In this document: positions 1 to 7,431 of the stretch, in pieces
How the letters are laid out: every line of letters starts with the position of its first letter
How positions within the stretch are numbered: position 1 is the first letter of the stretch
Assembly (NCBI RefSeq): GCF_014199215.1
Contig: NZ_JACIJC010000002.1
Span: 620,001 to 684,000, forward strand
DNA length: 64,000 nt
From: Sphingobium boeckii
GTDB lineage: Bacteria; Pseudomonadota; Alphaproteobacteria; Sphingomonadales; Sphingomonadaceae
Direction: 5' to 3'
Translations under genes and position numbers: made by a program
Notes under the pieces: generated by a model
What the model was told of the DNA's origin: nothing
Databases searched by the model: none
The model's input: only the letters and a program-made list of their open reading frames with translations

Positions 1-1
1 C

Positions 2-1258
2 AACGTAGGCCGCACGCAGGCGCAGATCGAAGCGCTGGAACTGACCGGCATCTATCCCGAATATGATGCGATCGTGCCGACGCTTGAGGCAAAGGTCGAG
101 AAATCGGGCGGCGGTCATACCGGCGCGGTGACGGTCGCGTTTGATGACAAACTCCCGCCACGCGCCGCCAATTGGACGATGAATCGCGGCTGCACGATCG
201 CGCCGATCGGTCGTTCCGGCAGCATCGCTCTGATCAAATTTCAGACGCCTCCGGTTGATGGATCGGGCGCCCAGGATCAGGCCAAATGGCCGCTTGGCGA
301 AGCCGGTCTGCCCGTGAAGATCAAGGCTCCTGCAAAATTGGCGGCCACGCTGTCCAACAGCTTCGAAAGTGCGGCCTATGGGGCCGGAATCCGCACCACC
401 GGCACTATCGTCTTGCGCGATGGCAGGATCATCGCGGAACGCTATGCCGAAGGCTTTGGCATCCACACCTCTCAGCGCACCTGGTCTGTCGCAAAAAGCC
501 TGACCGGAACCCTGGCTGGCGCATTGGCGTATCGCGGCGTGATCAGCATCGAAGCACAATCGGGCATCCCCGAATGGCAGACGGGCAGCGATCCGCGTGC
601 TGCGATCACGCTGGATCAATTGCTGCGCATGGCCAGCGGTCTGCATAGCAACACTGCGGGCAATCGCACCGACGCGCTGTATTTCGGCGGCTCCAGCGTC
701 ACGCAGGAAACGGTCGCCTGGCCGCTCGATGCGCTTCCGGGAACGCGCTTCCGTTATGCCAATAATGATATCGTGCTCGCCATGCGCGCCATCCGCGCGC
801 GGCTTGACGACGACGGAGCCTATGCCGGTCTCCCGCAGGATCTGTTTGGCAGCATCGGCATGACCCGCACCGTGGCCGAGACCGATTGGCAGGGCAATTT
901 CATCCTTTCCAGCCAAGTCTGGTCCACGGCGCGTGATCTCGCCCGCTTCGGCCTGCTCTATCTGAACGACGGCGTCTGGAATGGCGAACGCATCCTGCCC
1001 CAAGGCTGGGTGAAATATGTCACCACGCCCTCCGGTCCGCAGCCCGATGGCCCCTTCGGCTATGGCGCCACATTCTGGCTGATGAGCAAATCACCGGGCG
1101 TCCCCGCCGACACTTATGCCGCCTTCGGCAATCGCGGGCAATTCGTCGTGATCGTGCCGAGTCGAAAGATCGTCATCGTCCGTCGCGGTGAAGATCCGGC
1201 CGGTGCCAATTTCGATATCGCGAAATTCACTGCGGACGTTCTAGCCGCGCTGCAATGA
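2..1258 (+). CDS. Beta-lactamase-family serine hydrolase (5' end outside window)
   Basis: The reading frame is open to the left edge, so the true start lies upstream; the GTG at 74 is internal. The protein has the class C beta-lactamase / DD-peptidase / esterase fold signature: an SxxK motif (SVAK, in WSVAKSLTG) and a YxN motif (YANND) about 110 residues later, followed by the usual 'STARDLARFGLLYL' helix and a C-terminal 'GYGATFWL' strand. Family members are periplasmic or cytoplasmic esterases, amidases or peptidases. Nothing here points to antibiotic resistance, and the SVAK motif is common in the esterase-like branch. The stop overlaps the next gene's start (ATGA), suggesting co-translation. 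Function beyond serine hydrolase is unknown. Confidence 0.8.
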   Translation, partial: NVGRTQAQIEALELTGIYPEYDAIVPTLEAKVEKSGGGHTGAVTVAFDDKLPPRAANWTMNRGCTIAPIGRSGSIALIKFQTPPVDGSGAQDQAKWPLGEAGLPVKIKAPAKLAATLSNSFESAAYGAGIRTTGTIVLRDGRIIAERYAEGFGIHTSQRTWSVAKSLTGTLAGALAYRGVISIEAQSGIPEWQTGSDPRAAITLDQLLRMASGLHSNTAGNRTDALYFGGSSVTQETVAWPLDALPGTRFRYANNDIVLAMRAIRARLDDDGAYAGLPQDLFGSIGMTRTVAETDWQGNFILSSQVWSTARDLARFGLLYLNDGVWNGERILPQGWVKYVTTPSGPQPDGPFGYGATFWLMSKSPGVPADTYAAFGNRGQFVVIVPSRKIVIVRRGEDPAGANFDIAKFTADVLAALQ

Positions 1259-2109
1259 GCCATTTCACCCGCTTTGCGGTGATCGACTGGTCCGGGGCGA
1301 AGGGCGCCAGCCACAAGGGTATTGCGCTCGCCCTGTGCGAAGCGGGCGATGCTGCGCCCGTGCTGATCGCGCCGCCCGGCCGCGCCTGGTCACGCGAAGG
1401 GATCGCCCAATGGATTGAAAGCAAGGCTGATGAACCGCTGATCATCGGCATGGATTTCAGCTTCGCCCCGCCCCGCATCGCACGCGGCAGCTATCTGCCG
1501 GGCGATGAGGTGCCGGGCGATGCCAAGGCCTTCTGGGCCTATGTCGAGGCCCGCTGCCACGACATGGATCTGGGCGCGGCGAGCTTCCTCGAAAGCGCGC
1601 ACCGCCGCCATTTCTATTTCGGTGCCGCCGATGGCCGCAAGGCGGATTTCATGCACCTGCGCGTCTGCGAGGCGCATTATAATGCGGGTGGCGGCGGCAA
1701 GCCCTCCACCGTCTATGATGCCATCGGCGCGGCGCAGGTGGCCAAAGCCAGCTTTGCCGGGATGCGTACTTTGCACCGGCTCAACCGCACCCTGCCCGTC
1801 TGGCCGTTCGATCCCCGCCCGCTGTCCGGCGCGCTGATCGTGGAAATCTACACCGCCATTGCCGCCCGCGCCGCGGGCCTGCGCAAGGGACGCAGCAAGA
1901 TCCGCGATCCCGCGGCGCTGGACGCCGCGCTTGCGGTCCTGGGCAGTGCGCCTCATGTCCCGCTCCCGCGTTATGACGATCACGCAACCGACGCGATCGT
2001 GACCGCGGCCTGGCTCCGCGCGCGGGCGGCCGACCCCGGCTTATGGACCCCCGCCCCGCTCACGCCGGAAATATCTCAGGTCGAAGGCTGGACTTTCGGC
2101 GTGGAATGA
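1255..2109 (+). CDS. DUF429-like RNase H-fold protein
   Basis: A 284-residue protein that starts in a 4-bp ATGA overlap with the serine hydrolase gene. Three acidic motifs are placed as in the DUF429 / RNase H-like superfamily: an N-terminal strand 'AVIDWSGA', a central 'IIGMDFSF', and a C-terminal 'HATDAIVTAAWLRARA' helix. In that superfamily such carboxylates coordinate metal ions, so a nuclease-like or nucleotide-binding role is possible, but no substrate is known. There is no signal peptide or membrane segment, so it should be cytoplasmic. The family name is my recognition from motifs and is moderately secure; the enzymatic role is inference. Confidence 0.5.
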   Translation: MSHFTRFAVIDWSGAKGASHKGIALALCEAGDAAPVLIAPPGRAWSREGIAQWIESKADEPLIIGMDFSFAPPRIARGSYLPGDEVPGDAKAFWAYVEARCHDMDLGAASFLESAHRRHFYFGAADGRKADFMHLRVCEAHYNAGGGGKPSTVYDAIGAAQVAKASFAGMRTLHRLNRTLPVWPFDPRPLSGALIVEIYTAIAARAAGLRKGRSKIRDPAALDAALAVLGSAPHVPLPRYDDHATDAIVTAAWLRARAADPGLWTPAPLTPEISQVEGWTFGVE

Positions 2110-2151
2110 CCATTTAGACATGATGATACATTATTACATCAAAGTCCGCCG

Positions 2152-2532
2152 ATGAGCGATGCTCGCACTCCGGCGATCGACATCGCCGAATCCGCCGCCG
2201 TCACCGCATCCCTGCTATGCCTAGCCCATTGCCTGTTGATCCCGCTCGCCATCGCCATGCTGCCACTGCTCAGCGATATGCTGACCCTGCCCGAAGCCTT
2301 CCACATCGGACTCCTCATTTTCGCCGCGCCCAGCGCGCTCTTCGCCCTCAGCCTGGGATGGCGCCAGCATGGCCGCGCCGCGCCGCTGGTGATCGGCCTG
2401 GGCGGCATCGCAGCGCTGTCCGCCGCCCTGGCCTTTCCGGTTCAGGAAGCCCTGCTGACCACCGCCGGCAGCATCCTCCTGATCACCGCCCACATCACAA
2501 ACTGGCACCTGCGCCACGCCACCCGCCCCTGA
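2152..2532 (+). CDS. MerC-domain membrane protein
   Basis: A 126-residue, very hydrophobic protein with about four membrane segments. The first contains closely spaced cysteines (LLCLAHCLL), as in MerC-type inner-membrane mercury transporters; the C-terminus keeps histidines (TAHITNWHLRH). MerC proteins carry Hg(II) across the inner membrane, but chromosomal MerC-domain proteins without merA or merR neighbours are widespread in sphingomonads and may move other metals or have another role. No mer genes are near, so a mercury role is only a family-based guess. It lies just upstream of tRNA-Thr and outside the integrated element. Confidence 0.6.
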   Translation: MSDARTPAIDIAESAAVTASLLCLAHCLLIPLAIAMLPLLSDMLTLPEAFHIGLLIFAAPSALFALSLGWRQHGRAAPLVIGLGGIAALSAALAFPVQEALLTTAGSILLITAHITNWHLRHATRP

Positions 2533-2581
2533 ACAAGAGGGCTGGACCTTTGTCCGAGTTTGAAGCAATGAAACACCCGAT

Positions 2582-2657
2582 GCCGCCTTAGCTCAGCTGG
2601 TAGAGCAACTGATTTGTAATCAGTAGGTCATCCGTTCGAGTCGGATAGGCGGCACCA
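2582..2657 (+). tRNA. tRNA-Thr (anticodon TGT)
   Basis: Complete cloverleaf: acceptor stem GCCGCCT pairs with AGGCGGC, the D-arm reads GCTCAGCTGGTAGAGC, the anticodon stem ACTGA/TCAGT encloses TTTGTAA (anticodon TGT), and the T-arm is ATCCG-TTCGAGT-CGGAT. The CCA end is encoded. Its 3' half is the attachment site of the element that follows; because the repeat includes the whole 3' half, the gene remains intact after integration. Confidence 0.97.
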
Positions 2658-2658
2658 T
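2612..2658 (+). repeat. attL: 47-bp direct repeat within tRNA-Thr
   Basis: Identical over 47 bp to 17920-17966. It runs from the anticodon loop through the T-arm, acceptor strand and CCA to one base past the tRNA. The base before it differs (G here, A at the right copy), which defines the edge. Confidence 0.95.
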
Positions 2659-3264
2659 TGAAAACATTAGGAAATCTTAGATTTCCCCCCCTAATATTTG
2701 GCGAACTAAAGTTCGAAAGTAATCACGCGGTAAGCACGAGATTTTTTTAGCAAAGTCGCTCCAGCCCGGCGCTGGCTTCGTCTCGTTTTGGCACTCCGCG
2801 TTTTGAATTCGCCAACGTTATCGGAATTTTCCGATCATTCGCGGAAATGATTTCGGACCGTTTGCGATGCAACACCACAGTGTTTGATAATGGCTAAAAT
2901 TTCTGCCCGCCCGCCCGCCCGCGCTCCGTGTGTTCACATTAAGCCCAGCTTTTTGGAAGTAACTTCGGCGTTATAGCGTCGGCTTTGAGTGATGAATTTT
3001 TTGCATCCGGTTGCACGATGGTAGCTCGATCGTGCTACATTATGTAAGATGCTGCCAGCTTGGTTACAGTTTTTATGCGTGTACTTGTTTGGCTAATTTT
3101 TGAGGCCATATTGCTTTTACAGCAAGGAAGGTATTAAAGGCCATTCAAGCGGCCACGAATCTATCAGCAGTTTTGTTAACCTAATGGCAACGGAACTCAT
3201 GATAGAGTCGGTGGTATGTAACATTGCGTCTGCGTTTTGCACGACGAATGAGAAGGAGGCGAGT
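2659..3264. other. AT-rich left terminus of the element, no gene recognised
   Basis: About 600 bp of lower-GC sequence with no convincing coding frame. It holds a short palindrome (CGAACT-AA-AGTTCG, 2702-2715) and, 3 bp further, the GTAATCAC repeat pair. It probably carries integrase arm sites and the promoter for the gene at 3265. No other feature is recognised. Confidence 0.5.
2719..2737 (+). promoter_or_regulatory. GTAATCAC-N3-GTAAGCAC repeat near attL
   Basis: Two near-identical octamers separated by 3 bp, 60 bp inside attL. The same arrangement occurs at 17793-17811 near attR and, inverted, at 5073-5091; weaker versions are at 8865-8880 and 11667-11674. The placement near both ends suits integrase arm-type sites; the additional intergenic copies suit a regulator's operator. 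The role is inference; the repeat is directly visible. Confidence 0.55.
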
Positions 3265-3471
3265 ATGGAAATGAGTTCCGAGCGTAAGGCTCTCGCCGAT
3301 CGGTATGCACGCATGCAGGCCGAGGAGGGCCTTGTAGACGTTAAGTTTCTGCTGTCTAACCCCGCAGAGGCGACGACTGATGAAGTGTACCGCGAGGTGA
3401 ATGCCATGTATGAAGCACTTGAGCGCAAAGAAGCCAAGGTGCTGGATTTTGGTGACATCAGCGTACACTGA
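3265..3471 (+). CDS. Small hypothetical protein of the element
   Basis: A 68-residue protein. The ATG at 3265 is chosen because a strong Shine-Dalgarno (AAGGAGG) lies 5 bp before it; an in-frame start at 3100 exists but lacks a ribosome site and would add a non-protein-like extension. The product is hydrophilic and helical (RKALADRYARMQAEEG... DEVYREVNAMYEALERKEA) with no cysteine. It is followed by a strong terminator, so it is monocistronic. I do not recognise the family. Its position at the left end beside an ImmA-like gene could suit a small regulator, but no HTH is visible. Confidence 0.7.
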   Translation: MEMSSERKALADRYARMQAEEGLVDVKFLLSNPAEATTDEVYREVNAMYEALERKEAKVLDFGDISVH

Positions 3472-3492
3472 AACTTCTAAATATTGAAGAAG

Positions 3493-3521
3493 AGGCCTTA
3501 CTGCGGTAGGGCCTTTTTTTT
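3493..3521 (+). terminator. Rho-independent terminator
   Basis: A 9-bp stem (AGGCCTTAC / GTAGGGCCT, one G-T pair) with a 4-nt loop is followed by eight T residues. It ends the transcript of the small gene at 3265 and separates it from the gene at 3543. Confidence 0.9.
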
Positions 3522-3542
3522 GCCCGCAGTCGGTAAGGTTAT

Positions 3543-4184
3543 ATGAACGTCGAAAACAACAAATTGTGCTCAACGTATCGCAAGGTTCAGTTGCTCCAAC
3601 AGCATATGATGGCAGCTTGTCCTGGTCCCCAGGAGCCGACGTTGAGGATCATGGATCTTCGTTGGGCTATTCAAGACATGTACGCCCTGAAGATCGATAT
3701 GTTCGAGGTCTCTTTTGCCGGTACCTATTTGAAGGGCAAAGTAGAGCGATACGCTAACAATAGTGCGAGGGTCTTGGTTAGAGCCAGCCTCAGCGATGTC
3801 GAAAAGCGCTCAACTGCTGTCAAAGAGCTTTGTCATTTAGTCATCGACGAAAAGGAAGATTGGTCGCCGCTTGGTGTCAACACGATCAACGAGGTAATAA
3901 CGGACGCCTCGATGTTTGCCGCTGATGGGATCGGCCATACCAACCCCTCCGCGCCTTTGGTCTCTGAAGCGTTGGCAATCTTAGCCTCATCGGAACTTAT
4001 GTATCCGGGTGAGTACCACGCGGCTGATCAAACGAAGCTAGATCAACAGCAAACGACGCTGTCCGCTATTGCACTCCAGCACGAGGTGCCAGGCTATCTG
4101 ATCCAGCATGCCTTCACCAACCGCCCTCTCCGCGACAGAGTGTACGCGCAGATTGCTGCAGAGGTTAGCAGTAAAGCGGCGTAA
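3543..4184 (+). CDS. ImmA/IrrE-like protein with degenerate zinc motif
   Basis: A 213-residue protein with an AAGG ribosome site before ATG 3543. Residues 90-110 read STAVKELCHLVIDEKEDW, which resembles the helix carrying HExxH in ImmA/IrrE metallopeptidases ('AHELGHLLL'), but the first histidine is lysine (K94-E95-L-C-H98). Downstream 'APLVSEALAILASSELMYPGEY' and 'IALQHEVPGYLIQHAF' fit that family's layout (A-x-E-LL-x-P, then A-x-x-F-x-VP-x-x-L). ImmA-type peptidases cleave phage or ICE repressors to trigger excision. With one zinc ligand changed it may be inactive or bind metal differently. Base composition is lower GC than the chromosome, consistent with acquisition. Family assignment is moderate. 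Confidence 0.45.
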   Translation: MNVENNKLCSTYRKVQLLQQHMMAACPGPQEPTLRIMDLRWAIQDMYALKIDMFEVSFAGTYLKGKVERYANNSARVLVRASLSDVEKRSTAVKELCHLVIDEKEDWSPLGVNTINEVITDASMFAADGIGHTNPSAPLVSEALAILASSELMYPGEYHAADQTKLDQQQTTLSAIALQHEVPGYLIQHAFTNRPLRDRVYAQIAAEVSSKAA

Positions 4185-4224
4185 CGCGGACGCACCGCAG
4201 GCAAGCGTAATCTGCAGCCGTGCT

Positions 4225-4512
4225 TTAGCGCGGCACACAAAACGCCGTCACCCTCGCCGGCCCGTAAATCATCCCCCGCGTATTTGGCGGAGGCGCGACC
4301 TGGCGCCTAACTTCATCCCGTGCCCGCTGGCAAGACAACCCTGTCTTATATTCCGTTCGCGTGAACGCCGATCCGTCCGAGATCATGAGCGTATGAGGCC
4401 CAGGCCCCAACTTTTCGACCGGCGGCTTCTCCTGATACTTTTCCCACGGTCCAGCCTGACCGAGCGCCGCCATCGGCGTTATCATCAGCGCCGCACATAA
4501 AGCGATCCGCAT
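4225..4512 (-). CDS. Small secreted hypothetical protein
   Basis: About 95 residues. ATG at 4512 is preferred over GTG 4518 because GGGAGG lies 8 bp before the ATG but only 2 bp before the GTG. The N-terminus MRIALCAALMITPMAALGQA is a clear Sec signal peptide, cleaved after AxGQA or nearby. The mature protein is polar, with two cysteines (LSCQRA, AFCVP) that could form a periplasmic disulfide. I do not recognise the family. It points towards the plus-strand gene at 3543 and is probably cargo. Confidence 0.6.
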   Translation of the reverse strand: MRIALCAALMITPMAALGQAGPWEKYQEKPPVEKLGPGPHTLMISDGSAFTRTEYKTGLSCQRARDEVRRQVAPPPNTRGMIYGPARVTAFCVPR

Positions 4513-4576
4513 AATCACCCCCTCCCGGCCTCACCAATTTACCGATGATTCAGTGTCATACCGTAAAACGAACATT

Positions 4577-4891
4577 ATGCCTCGTAATAGATCACGTCAC
4601 CCAGGCCGATGGAGCCCGCCAGTCCGAAAGACCAGCGGCGCAGAGATGGCCTTGAAATATGGCCTCTTTGCCGTTGCCGGCGGATTGTTTATCGGTATTG
4701 GCGCCGTGCATATCGAGCGAGGCACCGACCGCCGCGCTAAGCTAGCCGCCCTCCCTCAAGGCTATGAGTTCAGTGGATGCGACGAGGTTAGAGCTGCCGG
4801 GTTGGCGCCCCTCCACGCTTCCGATCCTGGCTTCTCTCAAAGAATGGACGGCGATGGTGACGGAGTGGCATGTGAGCCATATTACCGCTGA
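4577..4891 (+). CDS. Excalibur calcium-binding domain protein
   Basis: About 104 residues; the start is uncertain (GTG 4553, ATG 4577 and ATG 4646 are in frame and none has a good ribosome site). A membrane or signal-anchor segment (YGLFAVAGGLFIGIGAVHI) precedes a C-terminal Excalibur domain: 'FSGCDEVRAAGLAPL' then 'RMDGDGDGVACEPYYR', with the DxDxDGxxCE calcium loop and paired cysteines. In other proteins this domain is attached to secreted nucleases and envelope proteins. Here it stands alone behind a membrane anchor, so it should face the periplasm. Its function is not known. Confidence 0.7.
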   Translation: MPRNRSRHPGRWSPPVRKTSGAEMALKYGLFAVAGGLFIGIGAVHIERGTDRRAKLAALPQGYEFSGCDEVRAAGLAPLHASDPGFSQRMDGDGDGVACEPYYR

Positions 4892-5231
4892 AGCTAGCAC
4901 CCCGGCACCGTGTTGAAAAATAGCAGCGCGGGCCAACACCAACCATGAACCTTACCGTGCGGATCAAATAACCCGCCATTCATGCTTCACAGCGCAGATT
5001 GCCGTCGCCGACCCTGCGGACGGTAGGCCACCGGGCTGATTGCGACTCTGCCCGGTGGCCGCTTGCGGGTCGGTGCTTACCCAGTGATTACCGGTGACGA
5101 CCCGTCCACGAGATTATCTCAAAGGAACGCCTAGAAGTAGGCCTCGCCCACTTCTGCACTTTCTAATCAGGGATTAGATGCTCAGATTGCACCACGCCGG
5201 TCGGCCTGGCACAATGCGGCAGGGGGATACT
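4892..5231. other. Intergenic region with hairpin and GTAATCAC pair
   Basis: It holds a perfect 11-bp inverted repeat with a 13-nt loop (GGCCACCGGGC at 5026-5036, GCCCGGTGGCC at 5050-5060) and no T-run. Next to it, at 5073-5091 on the minus strand, is GTAATCAC-TGG-GTAAGCAC, the same arrangement as at 2719. No coding frame is convincing. It probably contains the promoter of the gene at 5232. Confidence 0.55.
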
Positions 5232-5558
5232 ATGAAAAGCCTGATCGTCGCGACAGCCATTACCATTGGCGCATTTTCTTCCGGGGCTGCAGCCAGTTCA
5301 ATCTTTGGCGCGAAGGGCGAGTTCTCAACGTTTCTTTCACGCTTAGAGTATGACCCTTCGAGTGCATGCTCAAAGCCGTCGAAGCCATACAGCAGCGATC
5401 AATACGCGTTCGACAGTTACAAGAGAGGCATATCGACTTACGTGTCGTGCCTAGAGGACGCCGCCAATTCGGACATTCGTTATGCGACCGAGGTAGTAAA
5501 AGAGGGCTACGACGAGGCCATGGAAGAGCTGACTTCGGAGATCAAGCGAGGATACTGA
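5232..5558 (+). CDS. Small periplasmic hypothetical protein
   Basis: A 108-residue protein. ATG 5232 is chosen because AGGGGG lies 5 bp before it and it starts a signal peptide (MKSLIVATAITIGAFSSGAAA). The earlier in-frame start at 5178 has no ribosome site. The mature part has two cysteines (SSACSKP, YVSCLED) and a helical acidic tail. It lacks any recognised domain. Together with the genes at 4225 and 4577 it makes a group of three small envelope-targeted proteins in the left arm. Confidence 0.6.
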   Translation: MKSLIVATAITIGAFSSGAAASSIFGAKGEFSTFLSRLEYDPSSACSKPSKPYSSDQYAFDSYKRGISTYVSCLEDAANSDIRYATEVVKEGYDEAMEELTSEIKRGY

Positions 5559-5565
5559 ACGTCAG

Positions 5566-5868
5566 TTAGCGTCTCCGCTGTAAATGGAGTCGGCGCTTTG
5601 CTTCAGGTAAAATCCCTTCAGAAGCACTGTAGAGGGCGCGATCCACCTTATCGATCGCGGGAAGATCCATACAGTGAATCGTGGTAATTTCCGTCTGAAA
5701 GGCCTCCCAAATCCGCAACCGTTGATGCGGATCAATGACCTTCTCCTCGACCATATCCATTAGCAGCGCCCGGACCAAGTAGACGGGCGCAGCAGCTTGG
5801 TCAGCCAGCTTTCTCCGCAAATCCAGAATGTCCTTCTCGATCGCTGCCATTCTCTCATTCGGTGACAT
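5566..5868 (-). CDS. Helical hypothetical protein
   Basis: A 100-residue protein with GGAGGG 7 bp before ATG 5868. The N-terminal 30 residues (NERMAAIEKDILDLRRKLADQ) have heptad character and may form a coiled coil. The remainder is helical and charged, ending in an arginine-rich tail that could contact nucleic acid. The small RHH-like gene at 5886-6035 lies just upstream on the same strand, so both may share one transcript. The family is not recognised. Confidence 0.6.
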   Translation of the reverse strand: MSPNERMAAIEKDILDLRRKLADQAAAPVYLVRALLMDMVEEKVIDPHQRLRIWEAFQTEITTIHCMDLPAIDKVDRALYSASEGILPEAKRRLHLQRRR

Positions 5869-5885
5869 TGCCTAGCCCTCCCGAT

Positions 5886-6035
5886 CTAGTCTTGCTTTAG
5901 ACCGCGATCGACCAATCGACGGATCGCCTCAGCTCTAGTTGGGATGTCGGCTTGCCGCCTGCGCCACTCATCAACCTTGTCCATCCATCCGGGCGGCGTG
6001 ACCATCTCAAAGCGGCCAGATTTTTCCTTGCTCAT
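5886..6035 (-). CDS. Ribbon-helix-helix-like small DNA-binding protein
   Basis: A 49-residue frame, short enough to be missed by ORF finders: it begins MSKEKSGRFEMVTPPGWMDK and ends in 'IPTRAEAIRRLVDRGLKQD'. The pattern (short beta strand FEMVTPP, helix of about 13 residues, turn PTR, second helix AEAIRRLVDRGL) is that of MetJ/Arc/CopG-like ribbon-helix-helix proteins, which bind DNA as dimers through the strand. It begins beside a set of TACGTAG repeats that could be its operators. Ribosome site is weak. It is upstream of the helical protein at 5566. A regulator or antitoxin role is possible; no toxin partner is obvious. Confidence 0.65.
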   Translation of the reverse strand: MSKEKSGRFEMVTPPGWMDKVDEWRRRQADIPTRAEAIRRLVDRGLKQD

Positions 6036-6041
6036 AAAAAA

Positions 6042-6088
6042 CTACGTAGCACCCGTTTACACCGTAGGAAATCCGTATCATACGTAGG
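6042..6088. promoter_or_regulatory. CGTAG repeats, candidate RHH operator
   Basis: CTACGTAG (6042-6049, palindromic), CCGTAGG (6062-6068) and TACGTAGG (6081-6088) share the core CGTAG at 18- and 20-bp spacing, about two helical turns. They lie between the divergent genes at 6035 (minus) and 6154 (plus), a suitable place for autoregulation by the RHH-like protein. The regulatory role is inference. Confidence 0.4.
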
Positions 6089-6153
6089 CAGGCCGGAAAG
6101 AGGGTGCAACCTCGATCCGGCCCTGACCACCAATCGTCCTTAGGAGACGTTCA

Positions 6154-6858
6154 ATGGCTAATGCCGCAATACGGGCGGAATCCGTCCTCATCAACACACC
6201 CTCCCCGCGCGTGCTAGAATGCACGATATTCCCGAGCCGACGCGCTATTATGGGCGCTATCGCTCTAGCCCCTGCCATCGCAGCGACGACTCTGCCCGCA
6301 TCCGCTACGATGAGCAGCGCTGCCTGGGACGCAGCGTTTGCCGATATGCAGCGTAAGAAAGCCGCCAGTGACGCCTACGATGATTATCTGAGCGAGCTTT
6401 GCGCCAGAATGAAGGCCAGCGCACCCGATGAGAATGCGATCGACTGGGAAGCGCTAGACGTGCCTCACAGGGCGCACATGCTCCACAGTGCTGATCTCGA
6501 TGAGTATGAGCGCAACTTTGTCGAATATGGGCATCTGTGGGGCGGAGCTGGGAGCAAAGCGCGTGGGGTTGCGGCCATCGAAAGCATCAGGACGTTCCGC
6601 GAGGCGAAAGCCGCCAACGCAGCCGCCCATGGATGGGACGAGGCGTTTGACCGCCAAGAAGCGCTGACGGAAGAATATAGCGCGGCCATCTCCAAGCTTA
6701 TCGAGATGCCAGCCCCGGATAAAGCCGCGCTGATGTGGAAATTGAATTACCTGTACGCGGACGAGGTGAGCGCCGGACATTCATCTGCGGCATATTGCGC
6801 TGCCTGGATTGGGGTTGTGATGGCCGACGCCGATCGCTTCCTTGGCGGGGAGGCTTGA
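6154..6858 (+). CDS. Hypothetical protein with Tat-like segment
   Basis: A 234-residue protein with AGGAG 8 bp before the ATG. Residues 28-52 (SRRAIMGAIALAPAIAATTL) look like a Tat or Sec signal with paired arginines, but it is preceded by a 27-residue extension. The rest is helical and rich in Trp, Asp and Ala (AAWDAAFADMQRKKAA, WEALDVPHRAHM, GWDEAFDRQEALTEEY). It has two repeat-like units around 'WDAAFADM' and 'WDEAFDRQ'. I recognise no family. It starts a tight three-gene cluster with 6862 and 7431. Confidence 0.6.
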   Translation: MANAAIRAESVLINTPSPRVLECTIFPSRRAIMGAIALAPAIAATTLPASATMSSAAWDAAFADMQRKKAASDAYDDYLSELCARMKASAPDENAIDWEALDVPHRAHMLHSADLDEYERNFVEYGHLWGGAGSKARGVAAIESIRTFREAKAANAAAHGWDEAFDRQEALTEEYSAAISKLIEMPAPDKAALMWKLNYLYADEVSAGHSSAAYCAAWIGVVMADADRFLGGEA

Positions 6859-6861
6859 GCC

Positions 6862-7431
6862 ATGCAACACATGACAGTCGAGCGGGCATCGGCCCGCGGC
6901 ATCGTCGCGTCGGCGCTCCCGGCACGTCTCGCCAGCTTTACGCCCGATCAGGAGCGGGCGTGGTTCACGCAGCGTGGTTACCGGGAAGCCGTGCCGCCCA
7001 TGCGGGAACGGGAGATCATCGACCAGTTGCAGACCTGCCAGACGCCCAGCCAATACCGGGCATGGTTGAACGCCACACAGGCTGAGCGGGCACGCGCTAC
7101 ACAAGGGCAGATCGAGCGCATCGAAGGAGAGCGGCTCAAACGAGAATCCTATTTCGCCGATCTGGAAAGCCGCACGCGCATCCGCGAGATTGTCGATCGC
7201 GTAAAGGCCACACCACGCCCTCGGCCCACGTCAGGGCAACGTGACGGGAAGTTGCTGGCCGAGGTTTTGGCCGCGATCGATCGTCACGGTTTGGCGGAAT
7301 CCCGATTTGGCCGTGAGGCGATCAACGATCCGCGTTGCGTCGAGGATCTGCGTAATGGCCGTCAGTTCAAGGCGCGCCTGTCAGCTCGGATCCGTGTCTT
7401 CATTGCCTCGCTCGACCGGGAGGCGGTGTAA
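6862..7431 (+). CDS. Hypothetical charged helical protein
   Basis: 189 residues, 3 bp after the stop of the previous gene and overlapping the next gene's ATG by one base (TAATG), so the three are translated together. The central part (SQYRAWLNATQAERARATQGQIERIEGERLKRESYFADLESRTRIREIVDRVKA) is long and helical, possibly coiled coil; the C-terminus is basic. There is no signal peptide. It is of unknown family; DNA binding or a structural role would fit the charge pattern but is not shown. Confidence 0.6.
   Translation: MQHMTVERASARGIVASALPARLASFTPDQERAWFTQRGYREAVPPMREREIIDQLQTCQTPSQYRAWLNATQAERARATQGQIERIEGERLKRESYFADLESRTRIREIVDRVKATPRPRPTSGQRDGKLLAEVLAAIDRHGLAESRFGREAINDPRCVEDLRNGRQFKARLSARIRVFIASLDREAV

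Noticed and set aside
74-76. GTG at 74 as start of the serine hydrolase
   Set aside because: The frame continues upstream to the window edge with protein-like sequence and no stop, so the gene is truncated by the window.
2-1258. Beta-lactamase-family protein as an antibiotic-resistance gene
   Set aside because: Only the generic SxxK/YxN fold motifs are present; these are shared by esterases and peptidases, and nothing specific to penicillin hydrolysis is seen.
2152-2532. A mercury-resistance operon around the MerC-domain gene
   Set aside because: No merR, merT, merP or merA gene is nearby.
3100-3264. N-terminal extension of the 68-residue gene to 3100
   Set aside because: There is no ribosome site at 3100, while AAGGAGG sits directly before 3265.
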